Assembly: GCA_902500775.1 (NCBI GenBank)
Contig: CABVRZ010000046.1
Location: 1-34,269 of the forward strand
Origin: an uncultured Nitrospira sp.
GTDB taxonomy: Bacteria; Nitrospirota; Nitrospiria; Nitrospirales; Nitrospiraceae
Length of the DNA: 34,269 nt
Direction: 5' to 3'
How positions within the stretch are numbered: position 1 is the stretch's first letter; each line of letters begins with the position of its first letter. Positions 1 through 8,313 of the stretch are shown in pieces. Below the pieces are notes generated by a model. That model was not told where the DNA came from and did not search any database. It worked only from the letters and a program-made list of their open reading frames with translations. The position numbers and the translations under genes were made by a program.

Positions 1-338
1 GCGGGCACGATCGGCGGGATCTGGGCGGCGAAGCGGGAGCCGTCGAGGGGAAATTCCCCGTCGAGGTAGGGGGACTGACGCGTGATTTCCTTGCGATGAA
101 ATCCCGCGACGGTTTTGATGATGGCTTCCGCACGGGCGGCCGGAAATGTCCCGATGCACGCCATCCCCTGCCCCAGCCGCTCACACCAGAGCCGCCCATC
201 CGCGTTCAGCATGACTTCCACCGTGCGTGCATCATTGAGGGTTTCGAGCAACAGTGCCCCCATGTCCCGTTCAATCATCCGGCGGGCGCGTTCTTTGGTC
301 GAGGGTCCGTCATCCATGCGAGTGCTTGCGCGAACCAT
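1..338 (-). CDS. trbB: Conjugal transfer ATPase TrbB, N-terminal part (runs off the left edge)
   Basis: TrbB is the hexameric secretion ATPase (VirB11 family) of P-type conjugative transfer systems and acts on the cytoplasmic face of the mating-pair channel. Only about 112 residues are inside the window. They show the typical N-terminal domain: a segment like LLLETLNDARTVEVMLNADG (about residues 29-48), then the WCERLGQGM and IGTFPAARA stretches, a VAGFHRKEITRQSPYLDGEFP segment split over about residues 82-102, and the DGSRFAAQIPPIVP stretch. The Walker motifs lie outside the window. The ATG at 338-336 is directly preceded in frame by a stop codon, so this start is firm among ATGs. No other trb gene is visible; they would be expected to the left. 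The gene indicates that the window touches an integrative conjugative element or plasmid-derived region. Confidence 0.85.
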   Translation of the reverse strand, partial: MVRASTRMDDGPSTKERARRMIERDMGALLLETLNDARTVEVMLNADGRLWCERLGQGMACIGTFPAARAEAIIKTVAGFHRKEITRQSPYLDGEFPLDGSRFAAQIPPIVP

Positions 339-564
339 TTATGATGTCTGCGTGGAAAAGAACTGTATGTAGTAATACTAATATATAATCCTTAGTCGTT
401 TTGTTGTTTGCACTAGTACGCGGATGTATAGCGCATGTCAAGATGCTTGTTCCGGATGAGCGATAATTAATTTTGCCGTGTATGGCGGTGTAGGGACGTG
501 CCTCTACAGAAAGGCTGGACTTGCTGACAAAGTGTATGCGGTGGAGGACACTGAAATGGACGGG

Positions 565-984
565 TTACTTCGGAAGTGCTTTCGACATGTTCACGATCAT
601 AATCGGTGCGTGGGCGAGGCCATAGGCGATATGGGCCGCCGCACCCAGATTCACGAAGGCACGAGGCGTCGATTTATTCCGAAGGGTGGCGAGATACCAT
701 TCCTGCGCTTGGTTCTTGATCCGAAAACTCACCTGATAGCGCTTGTTCGGAAGCGCCCACAGCGTGATTTGTTCGACGCCTGACGCATGAGCCAGCGCCC
801 GTAGCACATCATATCGTGCACAGACGGCCATCTGCGGAGTCTCCGTCTGTTCTTTGAGATGACGGGCAGGGCTCGACACGCCACTTCCCTGTCTCGCTCG
901 AGATGAGTTGGTCGACTTTTTACGCGTGATGAGCTGGGGGTGCGACACAGACAAGGCGCGCGATCCTTTCTCTGACGATCCCAC
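565..984 (-). CDS. Small conserved-looking protein of unknown function beside trbB
   Basis: I do not recognise this gene with certainty. It lies upstream of trbB on the same strand, separated by about 225 bp of rather AT-rich DNA that probably holds the trbB promoter. The first 51 residues are basic, low in complexity and poorly protein-like. The part from the internal Met at 831 (88 residues) looks real: it has a helix-like MAVCARYDVLRALAHASG start, then alternating strands around ITLWALPNKRYQVSFRIKN and EWYLATLRN. The ATG at 831 has GGAG about 8 nt upstream and may be the true start. The general pattern, a short protein with a 'PN.R.Q..FR.KN...EWYLAT' core, resembles small accessory proteins of conjugative elements, but that is a weak memory-based impression. 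Confidence 0.5.
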   Translation of the reverse strand: MGSSEKGSRALSVSHPQLITRKKSTNSSRARQGSGVSSPARHLKEQTETPQMAVCARYDVLRALAHASGVEQITLWALPNKRYQVSFRIKNQAQEWYLATLRNKSTPRAFVNLGAAAHIAYGLAHAPIMIVNMSKALPK

Positions 985-1264
985 AGGCTAGTCCATCTGT
1001 GCTCTTCCGCATAGATCCACATCGCCCCACAAGTGTCTCATGCTCAGATTATACACCGTTCGGCACACAGAGCCTCTCCCAACGTATATATACTATGTTT
1101 GGTGTATTTCTCGAACAATCTCCCGCTCACGATCCCTCTTCGCTCTCTCCTTCGTGACACGAGGGCGATGTCCGGTGGTGATACCCTTCGAATGGTCGGT
1201 CCTGTTGAAGGGCTCAAAATAGATAAGACACTTTTTCGCTGACTCTGTGGGGCTGGACGCGGCA
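985..1264. other. Gene-poor gap
   Basis: Together with the doubtful N-terminal extension at 832-984 this leaves more than 400 bp without convincing coding sequence. Short overlapping open frames occur on both strands, but none has a recognisable domain or a good ribosome site. A TA-rich patch near 1084-1097 could be part of a promoter for the minus-strand gene at 565-984. I see nothing else in it. Confidence 0.4.
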
Positions 1265-1753
1265 CTAGCGCGCGGAGTCGATGCGAAAGACAGGGTAGTC
1301 ACCCGCAATCGTTTCGAACGCCGAGACCGGTTCGTGGGGCGAGACCGGGAGGTGCTGACGACCACTGGTGGCCACCTGGCACCAGGCCTTCAGGATGGGG
1401 GCGCGCTCGTGAGGCGGAATCTCTGCCAGCCTCACCGGATACGAGTGGCCACGCTGAATCCATGCCTTCCCCCCTGCCGCTCGTAGATTCTGTACCCATT
1501 CGGACCCGTCTCCGAGCATGGAGACCAGATAGCGATGTCCTTCGTAGTTGGCCGCGACGAGGACGACCGAACGCAGTTCGGCATGATTCCGGTCCTGCAC
1601 TTGTAACGTCACCAGGATCGAGGGGGTAAGACCACGGCCCGAAAGCCAGGCCCAGATGCGGTTATGAAATCTCCCGAAACGAGTCGGGCGCCATCCGCGA
1701 TAAAACCAGCGAAGGTATCCGTGATGTTCGGCTGGGTCTTCGTGTGACGGCAT
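1265..1753 (-). CDS. Deazaflavin (F420)-dependent nitroreductase-like (DDN family) protein
   Basis: The 162-residue protein matches the small split-barrel DDN family, which in actinobacteria binds F420H2 and reduces nitro compounds or quinones. In other phyla the cofactor and substrate are often unknown. The family pattern is visible: a helical N-terminus around FGRFHNRIWAWLSGRG (about 25-42), a strand ILVTLQVQDRNHAELRSVVLVAANYEGHRYLV (about 46-78, in pieces), the WVQNLRAAGGKAWIQRGHSYPVRL segment typical of 'W..NL.A...V....', and a helical tail. The length is usual for the family. It stands alone between the conjugation genes and the mutagenesis cassette, so context gives no hint of substrate. 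Family membership is likely; cofactor use is inferred only. Confidence 0.65.
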   Translation of the reverse strand: MPSHEDPAEHHGYLRWFYRGWRPTRFGRFHNRIWAWLSGRGLTPSILVTLQVQDRNHAELRSVVLVAANYEGHRYLVSMLGDGSEWVQNLRAAGGKAWIQRGHSYPVRLAEIPPHERAPILKAWCQVATSGRQHLPVSPHEPVSAFETIAGDYPVFRIDSAR

Positions 1754-2303
1754 CTGAACACAAGACGTTGAGAAGATTGTCAGGACGGAACACTCAGGGG
1801 CTCAGGCCGATCGGACTCGACATCGGATCAGCCGGTTCGTGCCTATCCGAGACGCAACGAAGATCCATGCACCATACCCCATCATGGTTGTCATTACAAC
1901 GAGCTGCGAGCACTGCGCTGTCCAACAACGATCGTGAGGCAGGAGCCGATGGGTATTCAACTGCATGGAGCCTATAAACAGGACATGACGGAATGATTGC
2001 TGATGATGGGCTTGCTCACGCCGATGTCTCTCTTGTTCGCGGGGCGGGGAACACGATTTCAAGGAGTCGAGTAAGGCCTTTTATTGCGTCGCTCGGTGAT
2101 CAGGTCTTAGAGGTCTTGCGTCGTACCCAGGCTCCTCCTGTTCCAACCGTTCGACGATTGCTGCGATCTCTCACATATGAGACATGGCCCACTCACTCTT
2201 CACGTGACCATGCATTCCAGTCGCTGGTTCGACGACCCTCATTCGTTCTCGGATGTATCGGCCGAGATGCGCTTAGGGCCGGGATCTTCACGCTATAGGG
2301 CTT
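1754..2303. other. Gap with no convincing gene
   Basis: About 550 bp separate the DDN-like gene from the S24 repressor promoter. Open frames of 77-101 codons exist on both strands, for example 1993-2298 on plus, but they overlap each other, lack recognisable motifs and have unusual composition. I see no tRNA-like fold or repeat. Degenerate coding remnants are possible. Confidence 0.4.
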
Positions 2304-2315
2304 TTGAGGTGTCAC

Positions 2316-2352
2316 TTGACATATCCACGGAGTAATGTGACATTATGTCACA
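2316..2352 (+). promoter_or_regulatory. Promoter and 17-bp palindromic operator of the S24 repressor cassette
   Basis: A consensus -35 TTGACA is at 2316-2321. Downstream lies a perfect 17-bp palindrome, TGTGACATTATGTCACA, at 2336-2352, with half-sites TGTGACAT and ATGTCACA around a central T. It includes a possible -10 (CATTAT, 2341-2346, long 19-nt spacer) and its last base is the A of the ATG at 2352. Repressor binding here would block both the promoter and translation start, as expected for an autoregulated SOS-type repressor. The operator assignment is inferred from symmetry and position. Confidence 0.7.
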
Positions 2353-2894
2353 TGCGGCCAGGATCGTTACGGGAACTTCGAAAGTCGTTGGGGCTGACGC
2401 AGGAAACGCTCGCCCAGACGCTGCAACGCACGCGCCGATCGATCATCCGCTATGAAGATGGCACGGTGCCGATTCCCATGACGGTGGAATTGGCCCTCAT
2501 GCAACTCAGCTCCGCCCAGATTCCACTCGCTGGAGTCGTCGCGGCCGGGGCGCCGATTGAGCCGATTCCGCAGATGGAACGCGTCGAGGTTCCGAAAAGC
2601 ATGGTCGGTCGTGGTGAGACCTTTGCCCTGCGGGTCAAAGGCACCTCCATGCAGAACGAAGGCATCTTTCCGGGCGACATTGTCGTGGTGCAGAAGCACT
2701 CAACCGCCAGGAATGGGCAAACCGTCATTGCCTTGGTGAATGGGGAGGCCACGATCAAAACCTATGTCCGCAAGGCCGGTACCGTGGAACTCCATCCCGC
2801 CAATGACGCCATGCAGCCGATCATTATTCAGCCGTCGGACAGCTTCCAGATCGAAGGCATTGTCGTCGGCGTGATTCGCCACTTGAGAAAGTGA
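2352..2894 (+). CDS. HTH-XRE / S24 self-cleaving repressor (LexA/UmuD-like)
   Basis: A DNA-damage-responsive repressor is predicted. Residues about 5-50 form an XRE-type helix-turn-helix (SLRELRKSLGLTQETLAQTL...RRSIIRYEDG). Residues about 58-180 form an S24/LexA peptidase domain with an Ala-Gly cleavage site in VVAAGAP (Ala65-Gly66), catalytic Ser99 in KGTSM and catalytic Lys136 in ATIKTY. All residues needed for RecA-stimulated self-cleavage are therefore present. The DNA-binding domain is phage-repressor-like rather than the winged helix of LexA. Start choice: ATG 2352 is used here. GTG 2337, with GGAG 4 nt upstream, is a real alternative, while the TTG at 2304 lies upstream of the -35 and is unlikely. 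The gene sits 19 bp upstream of the ImuB-like gene, so it probably controls the whole cassette. Confidence 0.85.
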   Translation: MRPGSLRELRKSLGLTQETLAQTLQRTRRSIIRYEDGTVPIPMTVELALMQLSSAQIPLAGVVAAGAPIEPIPQMERVEVPKSMVGRGETFALRVKGTSMQNEGIFPGDIVVVQKHSTARNGQTVIALVNGEATIKTYVRKAGTVELHPANDAMQPIIIQPSDSFQIEGIVVGVIRHLRK

Positions 2895-2913
2895 GGCCTC
2901 AGCTGTTGGCCCC

Positions 2914-4098
2914 ATGGATCGCCAGATTGTCTGCTTCGGAATTCCTGCCTTCGAAGTCGCTATCGCTCGGATTCATAATCCTCGCCTCTCGACACGACCG
3001 CTGGCCATCGCTCCCTTAAATACCCCGCGAGCATGCCTGCATGAAATTTCATTCGAAGCCGAACAAGCCGGCCTCGCCGTGGGAATGTCCGTCGAGCAGG
3101 CGCGACGAATCTGTCCCTCGCTGCATGTCCTCGCTCCGCATCCTGCTCGAGTCCGCACGGCGGAGGCGTCGTTGCTTCACATCGTGAGCCGCTATGCGCC
3201 GGTCTGGGAACCGGCACAACCCGGCACCTTTGTGCTAGATGTCACAGGGACTGGCAGATTGTTCGGTCCGCCATGTGACGTGGCCGCGACGGTGCAGCAC
3301 GAGGTCCTGTCACGCTCTCACCTGGAGGGCGTTGCCGGAGTCGGCAGCAACAAGCTCGTGGCTCAGACTGCGGCGACGCTGATTCAGCCGTCAGAACTGT
3401 ATGATGTCCGGCCTGGGTCTGAACCGATGTTCATGGCGCCGCTGTCGGTGCGCACTCTGCCGGGTCTACAGCGGCCCTGCATGCGGCAGGTTCTGTCACG
3501 GCTCGAGGATCTCAACCTTGACACACTCGGTGATGTGGCGGAGAGTCCCGTTGAGGCGTTGGAAGTAGCGTTGGGGGATTATGCCGGTCAACTCTCCCGC
3601 TGGGCTCAGGGCATTGACTCATTGCCGGTGTTACCGCCAGCGAGTCAGCCTACGCTCGACGAGACGGTCCTCCTCGATCCGGATGAAATCGATGATCTGG
3701 TACTAACCGGCCGATTGCTGGACGCGCTGCAACGGCTCTGCCGGACGCTCCGGAGTCAACGTCGTGTCTGCGGCCGTCTCTCCCTCACGATCCGCTCTAG
3801 CGATCACCTCGATGTAACCAAACACGAGCGTGTCACTCCAGAAACGTGCTGGGAATGTGATCTGTCTCCCGTGGTGCGGTCCCTCTTTCACAAGTGCATG
3901 CGTCGGCGGATTCGACTGCGAGCCATGACGCTGGGCATGGCCGGTCTCACCGGCTTCGCCGAGCAAGGCGTGCTGTTCGATGACCGGCCGCTTGATGAGC
4001 AGCGCAAACAGGACCGAGCGAAGCAACTCTCTGTCGCCCTGGACACCCTGCATGCACGATTCGGAGAACAGAGCATTCGTTATGGGAGGAGTTCTTGA
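2914..4098 (+). CDS. imuB: ImuB-like Y-family DNA polymerase homologue lacking catalytic acids
   Basis: The 394-residue protein has the Y-family fold order: palm/fingers, the VAGVGSNKLVAQTAA helix-hairpin region (about residues 141-155), a thumb and a little-finger domain. The metal-binding acids are missing. The usual 'VDMDCFF' motif reads FGIPAFE (about 8-14), and the usual 'SIDEAYLDVTG' motif reads as PGTFVLDVTG (about 103-112). This matches ImuB, the catalytically dead clamp-binding hub of the ImuA-ImuB-DnaE2 mutasome, and not an active Pol IV/V. A candidate beta-clamp-binding motif QGVLF is at residues 351-355. It is shorter than typical ImuB (about 500), lacking much of the C-terminal tail. 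It lies directly upstream of dnaE2, the stop being followed at once by the next start (TGA-GTG), so translation is probably coupled. No imuA gene is present. Confidence 0.8.
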   Translation: MDRQIVCFGIPAFEVAIARIHNPRLSTRPLAIAPLNTPRACLHEISFEAEQAGLAVGMSVEQARRICPSLHVLAPHPARVRTAEASLLHIVSRYAPVWEPAQPGTFVLDVTGTGRLFGPPCDVAATVQHEVLSRSHLEGVAGVGSNKLVAQTAATLIQPSELYDVRPGSEPMFMAPLSVRTLPGLQRPCMRQVLSRLEDLNLDTLGDVAESPVEALEVALGDYAGQLSRWAQGIDSLPVLPPASQPTLDETVLLDPDEIDDLVLTGRLLDALQRLCRTLRSQRRVCGRLSLTIRSSDHLDVTKHERVTPETCWECDLSPVVRSLFHKCMRRRIRLRAMTLGMAGLTGFAEQGVLFDDRPLDEQRKQDRAKQLSVALDTLHARFGEQSIRYGRSS

Positions 4099-7000
4099 GT
4101 GCCCTTCGTCCACCTGCATACGCATTCGTCCTCTTCACCGATGTGGGGCGTGCCCACAGTAGAGGCCCTCTGCCTGGCAGCTCAATCACACGGACAGGAA
4201 TTCCTCGCCCTTACCGATACCAACGGACTCTATGGTGCGATCCGCTTTCTGCAGGTCGCGCGTGAGCATGGACTCAAGCCGATCATCGGTGCAGAACTCG
4301 TTTCCGGTCAGCACCGTGCCGTGTTGCTCGCGAAGAACCCCACCGGATACGCCAATCTCTGCCGGATCCTCTCCGCTCGCCACTGCGACACATCCTTTGA
4401 ATTCATCGAGACGGTCGCCCAGCATCGTACAGGACTGGTCATCCTGTCTGATGATCCTGTCGCCGTGGCTGCTTGGCAGGGAAGATCGGAAGAGGATCTC
4501 TACGTCGAGCTTACACCGGGTGCATCCTTGCAAGACGCGGTCGCATTGAGCCGCCGACTCAGACTCCCGCCGGTGGCCACCACTCATACAACATTCCTGC
4601 AGCCAGCAGACTATCAGGCCCATCGGCTGCTACGCGCGATTGCGGAGAACACGACGCTCTCACGACTCAAGCCCGAGCACTGTGCCCTCCCCTCTCACTG
4701 GCTCATGCCGGAATCCGTGCTCGCGCGACATCTGCCTCACGTGCCGGAGGCAGTCACCAACACGCGACGGATCGCCGAACAGTGCCACCACGCGTGGGAC
4801 TTCAAACAGACCATCTTTCCCTCCTTCCGTCAGCTCTCTTCTGTCGCCGCCTTTGAGACGCTACACCGTAAGACCTACGACGGCGCCGTCTGGCGCTATG
4901 GGACTTTGTCAGCAACAGTCCGACAGCGGATTGAAAAGGAACTCTCGGTGATCCGTGACAAGGGCTATGCCGACTATTTTCTCGTGGTCGATGAAATTGT
5001 CCGCCAAGCCCCACGGACTTGCGGTCGAGGATCCGCCGCCGCCTCGATCGTATCCTATTGTCTCGGCATCACACATGTGGACCCGATTCGACACAATTTG
5101 CTGTTTGAACGGTTCCTGAATCCCGGCCGTCATGATCCGCCCGACATCGATGTGGATTTTCCCTGGGATGAACGGCCCGCCATTCTCAAATGGGTCTTTC
5201 AGAAGTATGGGCACCAGCATGCCGCCATGGTCGCGAATCAGAACACGCTCGCTACCCGTGCTGCCTTGCGCGAGATCGCGAAGGTTTATGGTCTACCATC
5301 GGCGGAGATCAGCAAAGCGCTGAACTTTTTGCAGCGAAGATCGGACTTTGTCGACCTGCAGCCAGGAGTGACGGTGCAAGACTGGGCGCGTGATGTCTGC
5401 AGGGCGTTAAACCTCAGAAACCCCTGGCCGGAAATTCTCTACTGGTCCACGCAATTAGATGGGCACTTTCGCAATCTGGGTCTCCATCCTGGCGGCGTGG
5501 TGTTGGTCCCAGATGAGATCCGACGCTATGTCCCTGTCGAGATCTCCGCCTCCAATCTGCCGGTGATTCAATGGGAGAAGGATCAGACGGAAGAGGCTGG
5601 ACTGGTGAAGATCGATCTGCTGGGCAATCGTTCGCTCGCCGTGATTCGTGATGCCTTAGCGGCGATTGCACAGAACACAGGTCGCACGATCGACTATGCG
5701 ACCTGGGACCCGATCAGCGATCCAGCGACCAAGGAACTGATTCGACGCGGTGAGACGATGGGCTGCTTCTATGTGGAGTCTCCCGCGACCAGGCTGTTGC
5801 TCAAGAAGCTTTGGGCCGGGATGCCGCCGGCCAGAAAAGCAGTCGCGGATGTCTTCGAGTATCTCGTCGTGGTGTCCTCGATCATCCGTCCCGCCGCGAA
5901 CGTGTTTGCCGATGAGTTTGTGCGTCGCGCGCATGGACAGCGGTACCGTTCGCCGCATCCCCTCCTGGATGACGTTCTTCAAGAGACACACGGCATCATG
6001 GTCTACCAAGAGGATGTGATGAACGTGGCGGTCGCACTGGGTGGCTTCTCCGTCGAAGACGGCGACCAGTTGAGGAAAGTCTTGAGCAAGAAACATAAGG
6101 CACGACAGCTCCGCGATTATCAGCGGCAGTTCTATGAGGGAGCGACAATCCGTGGTGTCCAACAGCACGTGATTGATGCGATTTGGTCCATGATTATGAG
6201 CTTCGCCGGCTATAGCTTCTGTAAACCCCACAGTGCGAGCTACGCCCAAGTGAGCTTCAAGTCCGCCTATCTTCGCGCGCACTATCCAGCGGAGTTCATC
6301 GCCGCAGTCGCGAGTAATCAAGGCGGCTATTACTCAGCCTTTGCCTATCTGTCGGAAGGGCGACGGATGGGTTTGATGATCCTCCCACCGGACATCAACG
6401 CAAGTGTGTGGGTCTACACGGGATCGGGCACCACCGTTCGCGTGGGATTGATGCAGATCAAAGGTCTTCAAGAGGATCTCGTCAAGCCGCTCATTGCGGA
6501 GCGAGATACGAATGGTCCGTACCGATCGCTCTCAGATCTCCTGAGTCGTGTGAAGCTGAACTACGCCCAAGCCAAATTGTTGATCAAAGCCGGATGCCTG
6601 GATTCGATTGCCGGTGAACTCACCAAACCAGCCCTCCTGTGGCGCGTCTTCGCATCGCAGGCGACCAAGCCACCGAGCTACATCCCGATCCCAACCGAGT
6701 ATTCAGCGCAGAAGCAGCTCCATCACGAGCTCGCCCTCTTCGGCTTTCCCTTACGCTGCCACCCGCTTGATCTGTTCAAAGAAGCGCTTGCTGGTGTCTC
6801 AAACATTCTTGCAAAGGATTTGGATCAGTATGTGGGAAAAGAAGTCACCCTCATCGGCTGGCTCCTCATCGAAAAGATCGTCTCCACGAAAAAAGGCGAG
6901 CCGATGGAGTTCATGACGCTGGAGGATCAGACCGGGATGTATGACGCCACCGTGTTTCCCAACACCTACCGGCAGTATTGTCATCTGCTGGCCACGAATC

Positions 7001-7155
7001 AGGCCTACGTGGTGACCGGCGTGGTCGAGGAGCACTTTACGACCGTCACGCTGACGGTGAAAGAGCTCGGGCTTCTCACCATTCAGGGTACGCAGACTGG
7101 GTGGGATTCTGTCGAGGGTGAGGACATGGCTGCACGACTAAGGCATCAGCAATGA
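4099..7155 (+). CDS. dnaE2: Error-prone DNA polymerase DnaE2 (DNA polymerase III alpha family)
   Basis: DnaE2 carries out translesion synthesis together with ImuB after DNA damage. The 1018-residue protein shows an N-terminal PHP domain (FVHLHTHSS..., residues 3-11, and the LTDTNGLYGAIRF stretch near 38-50), the C-family polymerase core with PPDIDVDF (catalytic Asp349 and Asp351) and KIDLLG (third Asp, 506), the HPGGVVL and KPHSASYA motifs, helix-hairpin-helix repeats near 800-830, and a C-terminal OB-fold (GKEVTLIGWLL..., about 913-990). The length is normal for DnaE2 and shorter than replicative DnaE. The GTG start at 4099 follows the ImuB stop directly and has a strong ribosome site, GGGAGGAG (4084-4091). 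All polymerase acids are intact, so this is the active enzyme of the cassette. Confidence 0.9.
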   Translation: MPFVHLHTHSSSSPMWGVPTVEALCLAAQSHGQEFLALTDTNGLYGAIRFLQVAREHGLKPIIGAELVSGQHRAVLLAKNPTGYANLCRILSARHCDTSFEFIETVAQHRTGLVILSDDPVAVAAWQGRSEEDLYVELTPGASLQDAVALSRRLRLPPVATTHTTFLQPADYQAHRLLRAIAENTTLSRLKPEHCALPSHWLMPESVLARHLPHVPEAVTNTRRIAEQCHHAWDFKQTIFPSFRQLSSVAAFETLHRKTYDGAVWRYGTLSATVRQRIEKELSVIRDKGYADYFLVVDEIVRQAPRTCGRGSAAASIVSYCLGITHVDPIRHNLLFERFLNPGRHDPPDIDVDFPWDERPAILKWVFQKYGHQHAAMVANQNTLATRAALREIAKVYGLPSAEISKALNFLQRRSDFVDLQPGVTVQDWARDVCRALNLRNPWPEILYWSTQLDGHFRNLGLHPGGVVLVPDEIRRYVPVEISASNLPVIQWEKDQTEEAGLVKIDLLGNRSLAVIRDALAAIAQNTGRTIDYATWDPISDPATKELIRRGETMGCFYVESPATRLLLKKLWAGMPPARKAVADVFEYLVVVSSIIRPAANVFADEFVRRAHGQRYRSPHPLLDDVLQETHGIMVYQEDVMNVAVALGGFSVEDGDQLRKVLSKKHKARQLRDYQRQFYEGATIRGVQQHVIDAIWSMIMSFAGYSFCKPHSASYAQVSFKSAYLRAHYPAEFIAAVASNQGGYYSAFAYLSEGRRMGLMILPPDINASVWVYTGSGTTVRVGLMQIKGLQEDLVKPLIAERDTNGPYRSLSDLLSRVKLNYAQAKLLIKAGCLDSIAGELTKPALLWRVFASQATKPPSYIPIPTEYSAQKQLHHELALFGFPLRCHPLDLFKEALAGVSNILAKDLDQYVGKEVTLIGWLLIEKIVSTKKGEPMEFMTLEDQTGMYDATVFPNTYRQYCHLLATNQAYVVTGVVEEHFTTVTLTVKELGLLTIQGTQTGWDSVEGEDMAARLRHQQ

Positions 7156-7354
7156 GCACCGGGGGCGTATGAAACCTCGACAACCCGAGACACTATTGTC
7201 TCTGATACTACCTCATCGTTTCAGAGGTAGGCGAAGATCCGATGAAACCACGTCGGACAGGATCGTTCTGCCACCGTTGAGCCACCGTGGCGACCAATCA
7301 TGATGTTCAAAAACGACTGAAGCAGTTGCCGTTTCGTTACCATGTCACGCGATG

Positions 7355-7849
7355 CTACGTCCGCGCTCTGACTTCATCGTGATGTTCCAATTTTACCCGT
7401 AGCGCCGTGAGGACGCGGTGTGTCGTTTCAATGTCCTTGACCGCAAGCCCATTCGAGAGGGTGCTGATCCACGGAGCCTGGAGGCCCATGGCGGCCTCGA
7501 AGGTCTGTCTGCCTGTATCCGTGAGAACAACGAGCTGGGCTCGACGGTGATGGGGATTGGCCTGGAACGTGACGAGCCCTTCCTGCTTCAGGTCGTTGAC
7601 AATCCGTTGCACATTTTGGCGATTCGCACCGAGGTTGCGAGCGAGCCACGCCACGGGCTCAGGGCGCTCGGCGGCGACGATCGCCCCAAGGATCTGCCAG
7701 CGGGCACTCGTCAACCCAAGGTCACACACCAATCGATCCCCCGCCGTGACCAGCCTGTTGTTGAGCCGAAACAGGTCGAGAATCAGATGAGTGACCGCTT
7801 CCCCGGCAGGCGTTCGCTTTCCGTTCCGCATACGTCTCCTTGATGGCAT
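7355..7849 (-). CDS. MarR-family transcriptional regulator
   Basis: The 164-residue protein has the MarR arrangement: an N-terminal dimerisation helix (about 14-45), a winged helix-turn-helix core (LTSARWQILGAIVA... then VAWLARNLGANRQNVQRIVNDLKQEGLVTFQANPHHRRAQLVVLT, read in pieces over about 46-112, including the wing), and long C-terminal helices. MarR proteins usually repress their own gene and a divergent operon and release DNA on binding small phenolic or oxidising ligands. Here the divergent operon starts with the ABM monooxygenase gene at 7928, and two inverted repeats lie in the 78-bp gap. The start at 7849 (Met-Pro-Ser) is one choice; an ATG at residue 7 is an alternative. Confidence 0.85.
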   Translation of the reverse strand: MPSRRRMRNGKRTPAGEAVTHLILDLFRLNNRLVTAGDRLVCDLGLTSARWQILGAIVAAERPEPVAWLARNLGANRQNVQRIVNDLKQEGLVTFQANPHHRRAQLVVLTDTGRQTFEAAMGLQAPWISTLSNGLAVKDIETTHRVLTALRVKLEHHDEVRART

Positions 7850-7851
7850 AT

Positions 7852-7883
7852 TGACATCATAATGTCATGTATGTACCATACAT
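7852..7883. promoter_or_regulatory. Two adjacent inverted repeats, probable MarR operators
   Basis: TGACAT-N4-ATGTCA occupies 7852-7867, and a perfect 17-bp inverted repeat, ATGTATG-TAC-CATACAT, occupies 7867-7883. They fill the space between the divergent marR and ABM genes, where MarR dimers normally bind. Binding is inferred from symmetry and position. A strong ribosome site, AAGGAGG, for the plus-strand gene lies at about 7915-7921. Confidence 0.65.
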
Positions 7884-7927
7884 ACAACATGGACGGAACC
7901 ATTTAATCACAAACAAGGAGGTTTGTC

Positions 7928-8296
7928 ATGTCTCTGTTACGCCCACTCGATCCGAAGTTCCCGATTGAACGTCAGCTCGCGATCGAGGCAGCCCCTGTCG
8001 TGCTCGTGAATGTCTTTACGCTGGACAAGGCAGACGAGCAGAGTTTTCTCAAGATCTGGCAGGACGATGCGGCATTCATGAAGCGGCAACCTGGCTTCAT
8101 TTCGACTCAGCTCCACCGTGCGATCGGTGACAGCCCAACCTACTTGAACTATGCAGTCTGGGAATCTACCAAGGCCTTTGTGGCGGCGTTTACTGATCCG
8201 GAGTTTCAGTCCAAACTGTCGGCCTACCCCGCCTCAGCCGTTGCAGCCCCACACTTATTCCAGAAGGTTGCGGTACCGGACATCTGTGTCGCATAG
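7928..8296 (+). CDS. Antibiotic biosynthesis monooxygenase (ABM) domain protein
   Basis: The 122-residue protein is a ferredoxin-like alpha/beta fold of the ABM superfamily. The core runs from VVLVNVFTLDKADEQSFLKIW (about 24-44) through the FMKRQPGFISTQLHRAI stretch (about 50-66) to YLNYAVWESTKAFVAAF (about 72-88), matching the usual 'V.V.V......F...W......Q.G......H.........N...W.S...F..A' pattern. Such proteins oxidise quinone-like aromatic compounds without a metal cofactor, or bind heme; the substrate here is unknown. The ATG is well placed after AAGGAGG. It is the first gene of a small operon with the membrane-protein gene 18 bp downstream, and it is probably repressed by the divergent MarR protein. 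Confidence 0.75.
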   Translation: MSLLRPLDPKFPIERQLAIEAAPVVLVNVFTLDKADEQSFLKIWQDDAAFMKRQPGFISTQLHRAIGDSPTYLNYAVWESTKAFVAAFTDPEFQSKLSAYPASAVAAPHLFQKVAVPDICVA

Positions 8297-8313
8297 CCGA
8301 AGGGAGGTGCACC

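Noticed and set aside
1993..2298. 101-codon plus-strand gene before the repressor
   Set aside because: No recognisable domain, weak start, and overlapping minus-strand frames of similar quality.
2304..2351. Upstream start of the S24 repressor (TTG 2304)
   Set aside because: It is upstream of the consensus -35 TTGACA at 2316 and has no ribosome site; ATG 2352 or GTG 2337 fit better.
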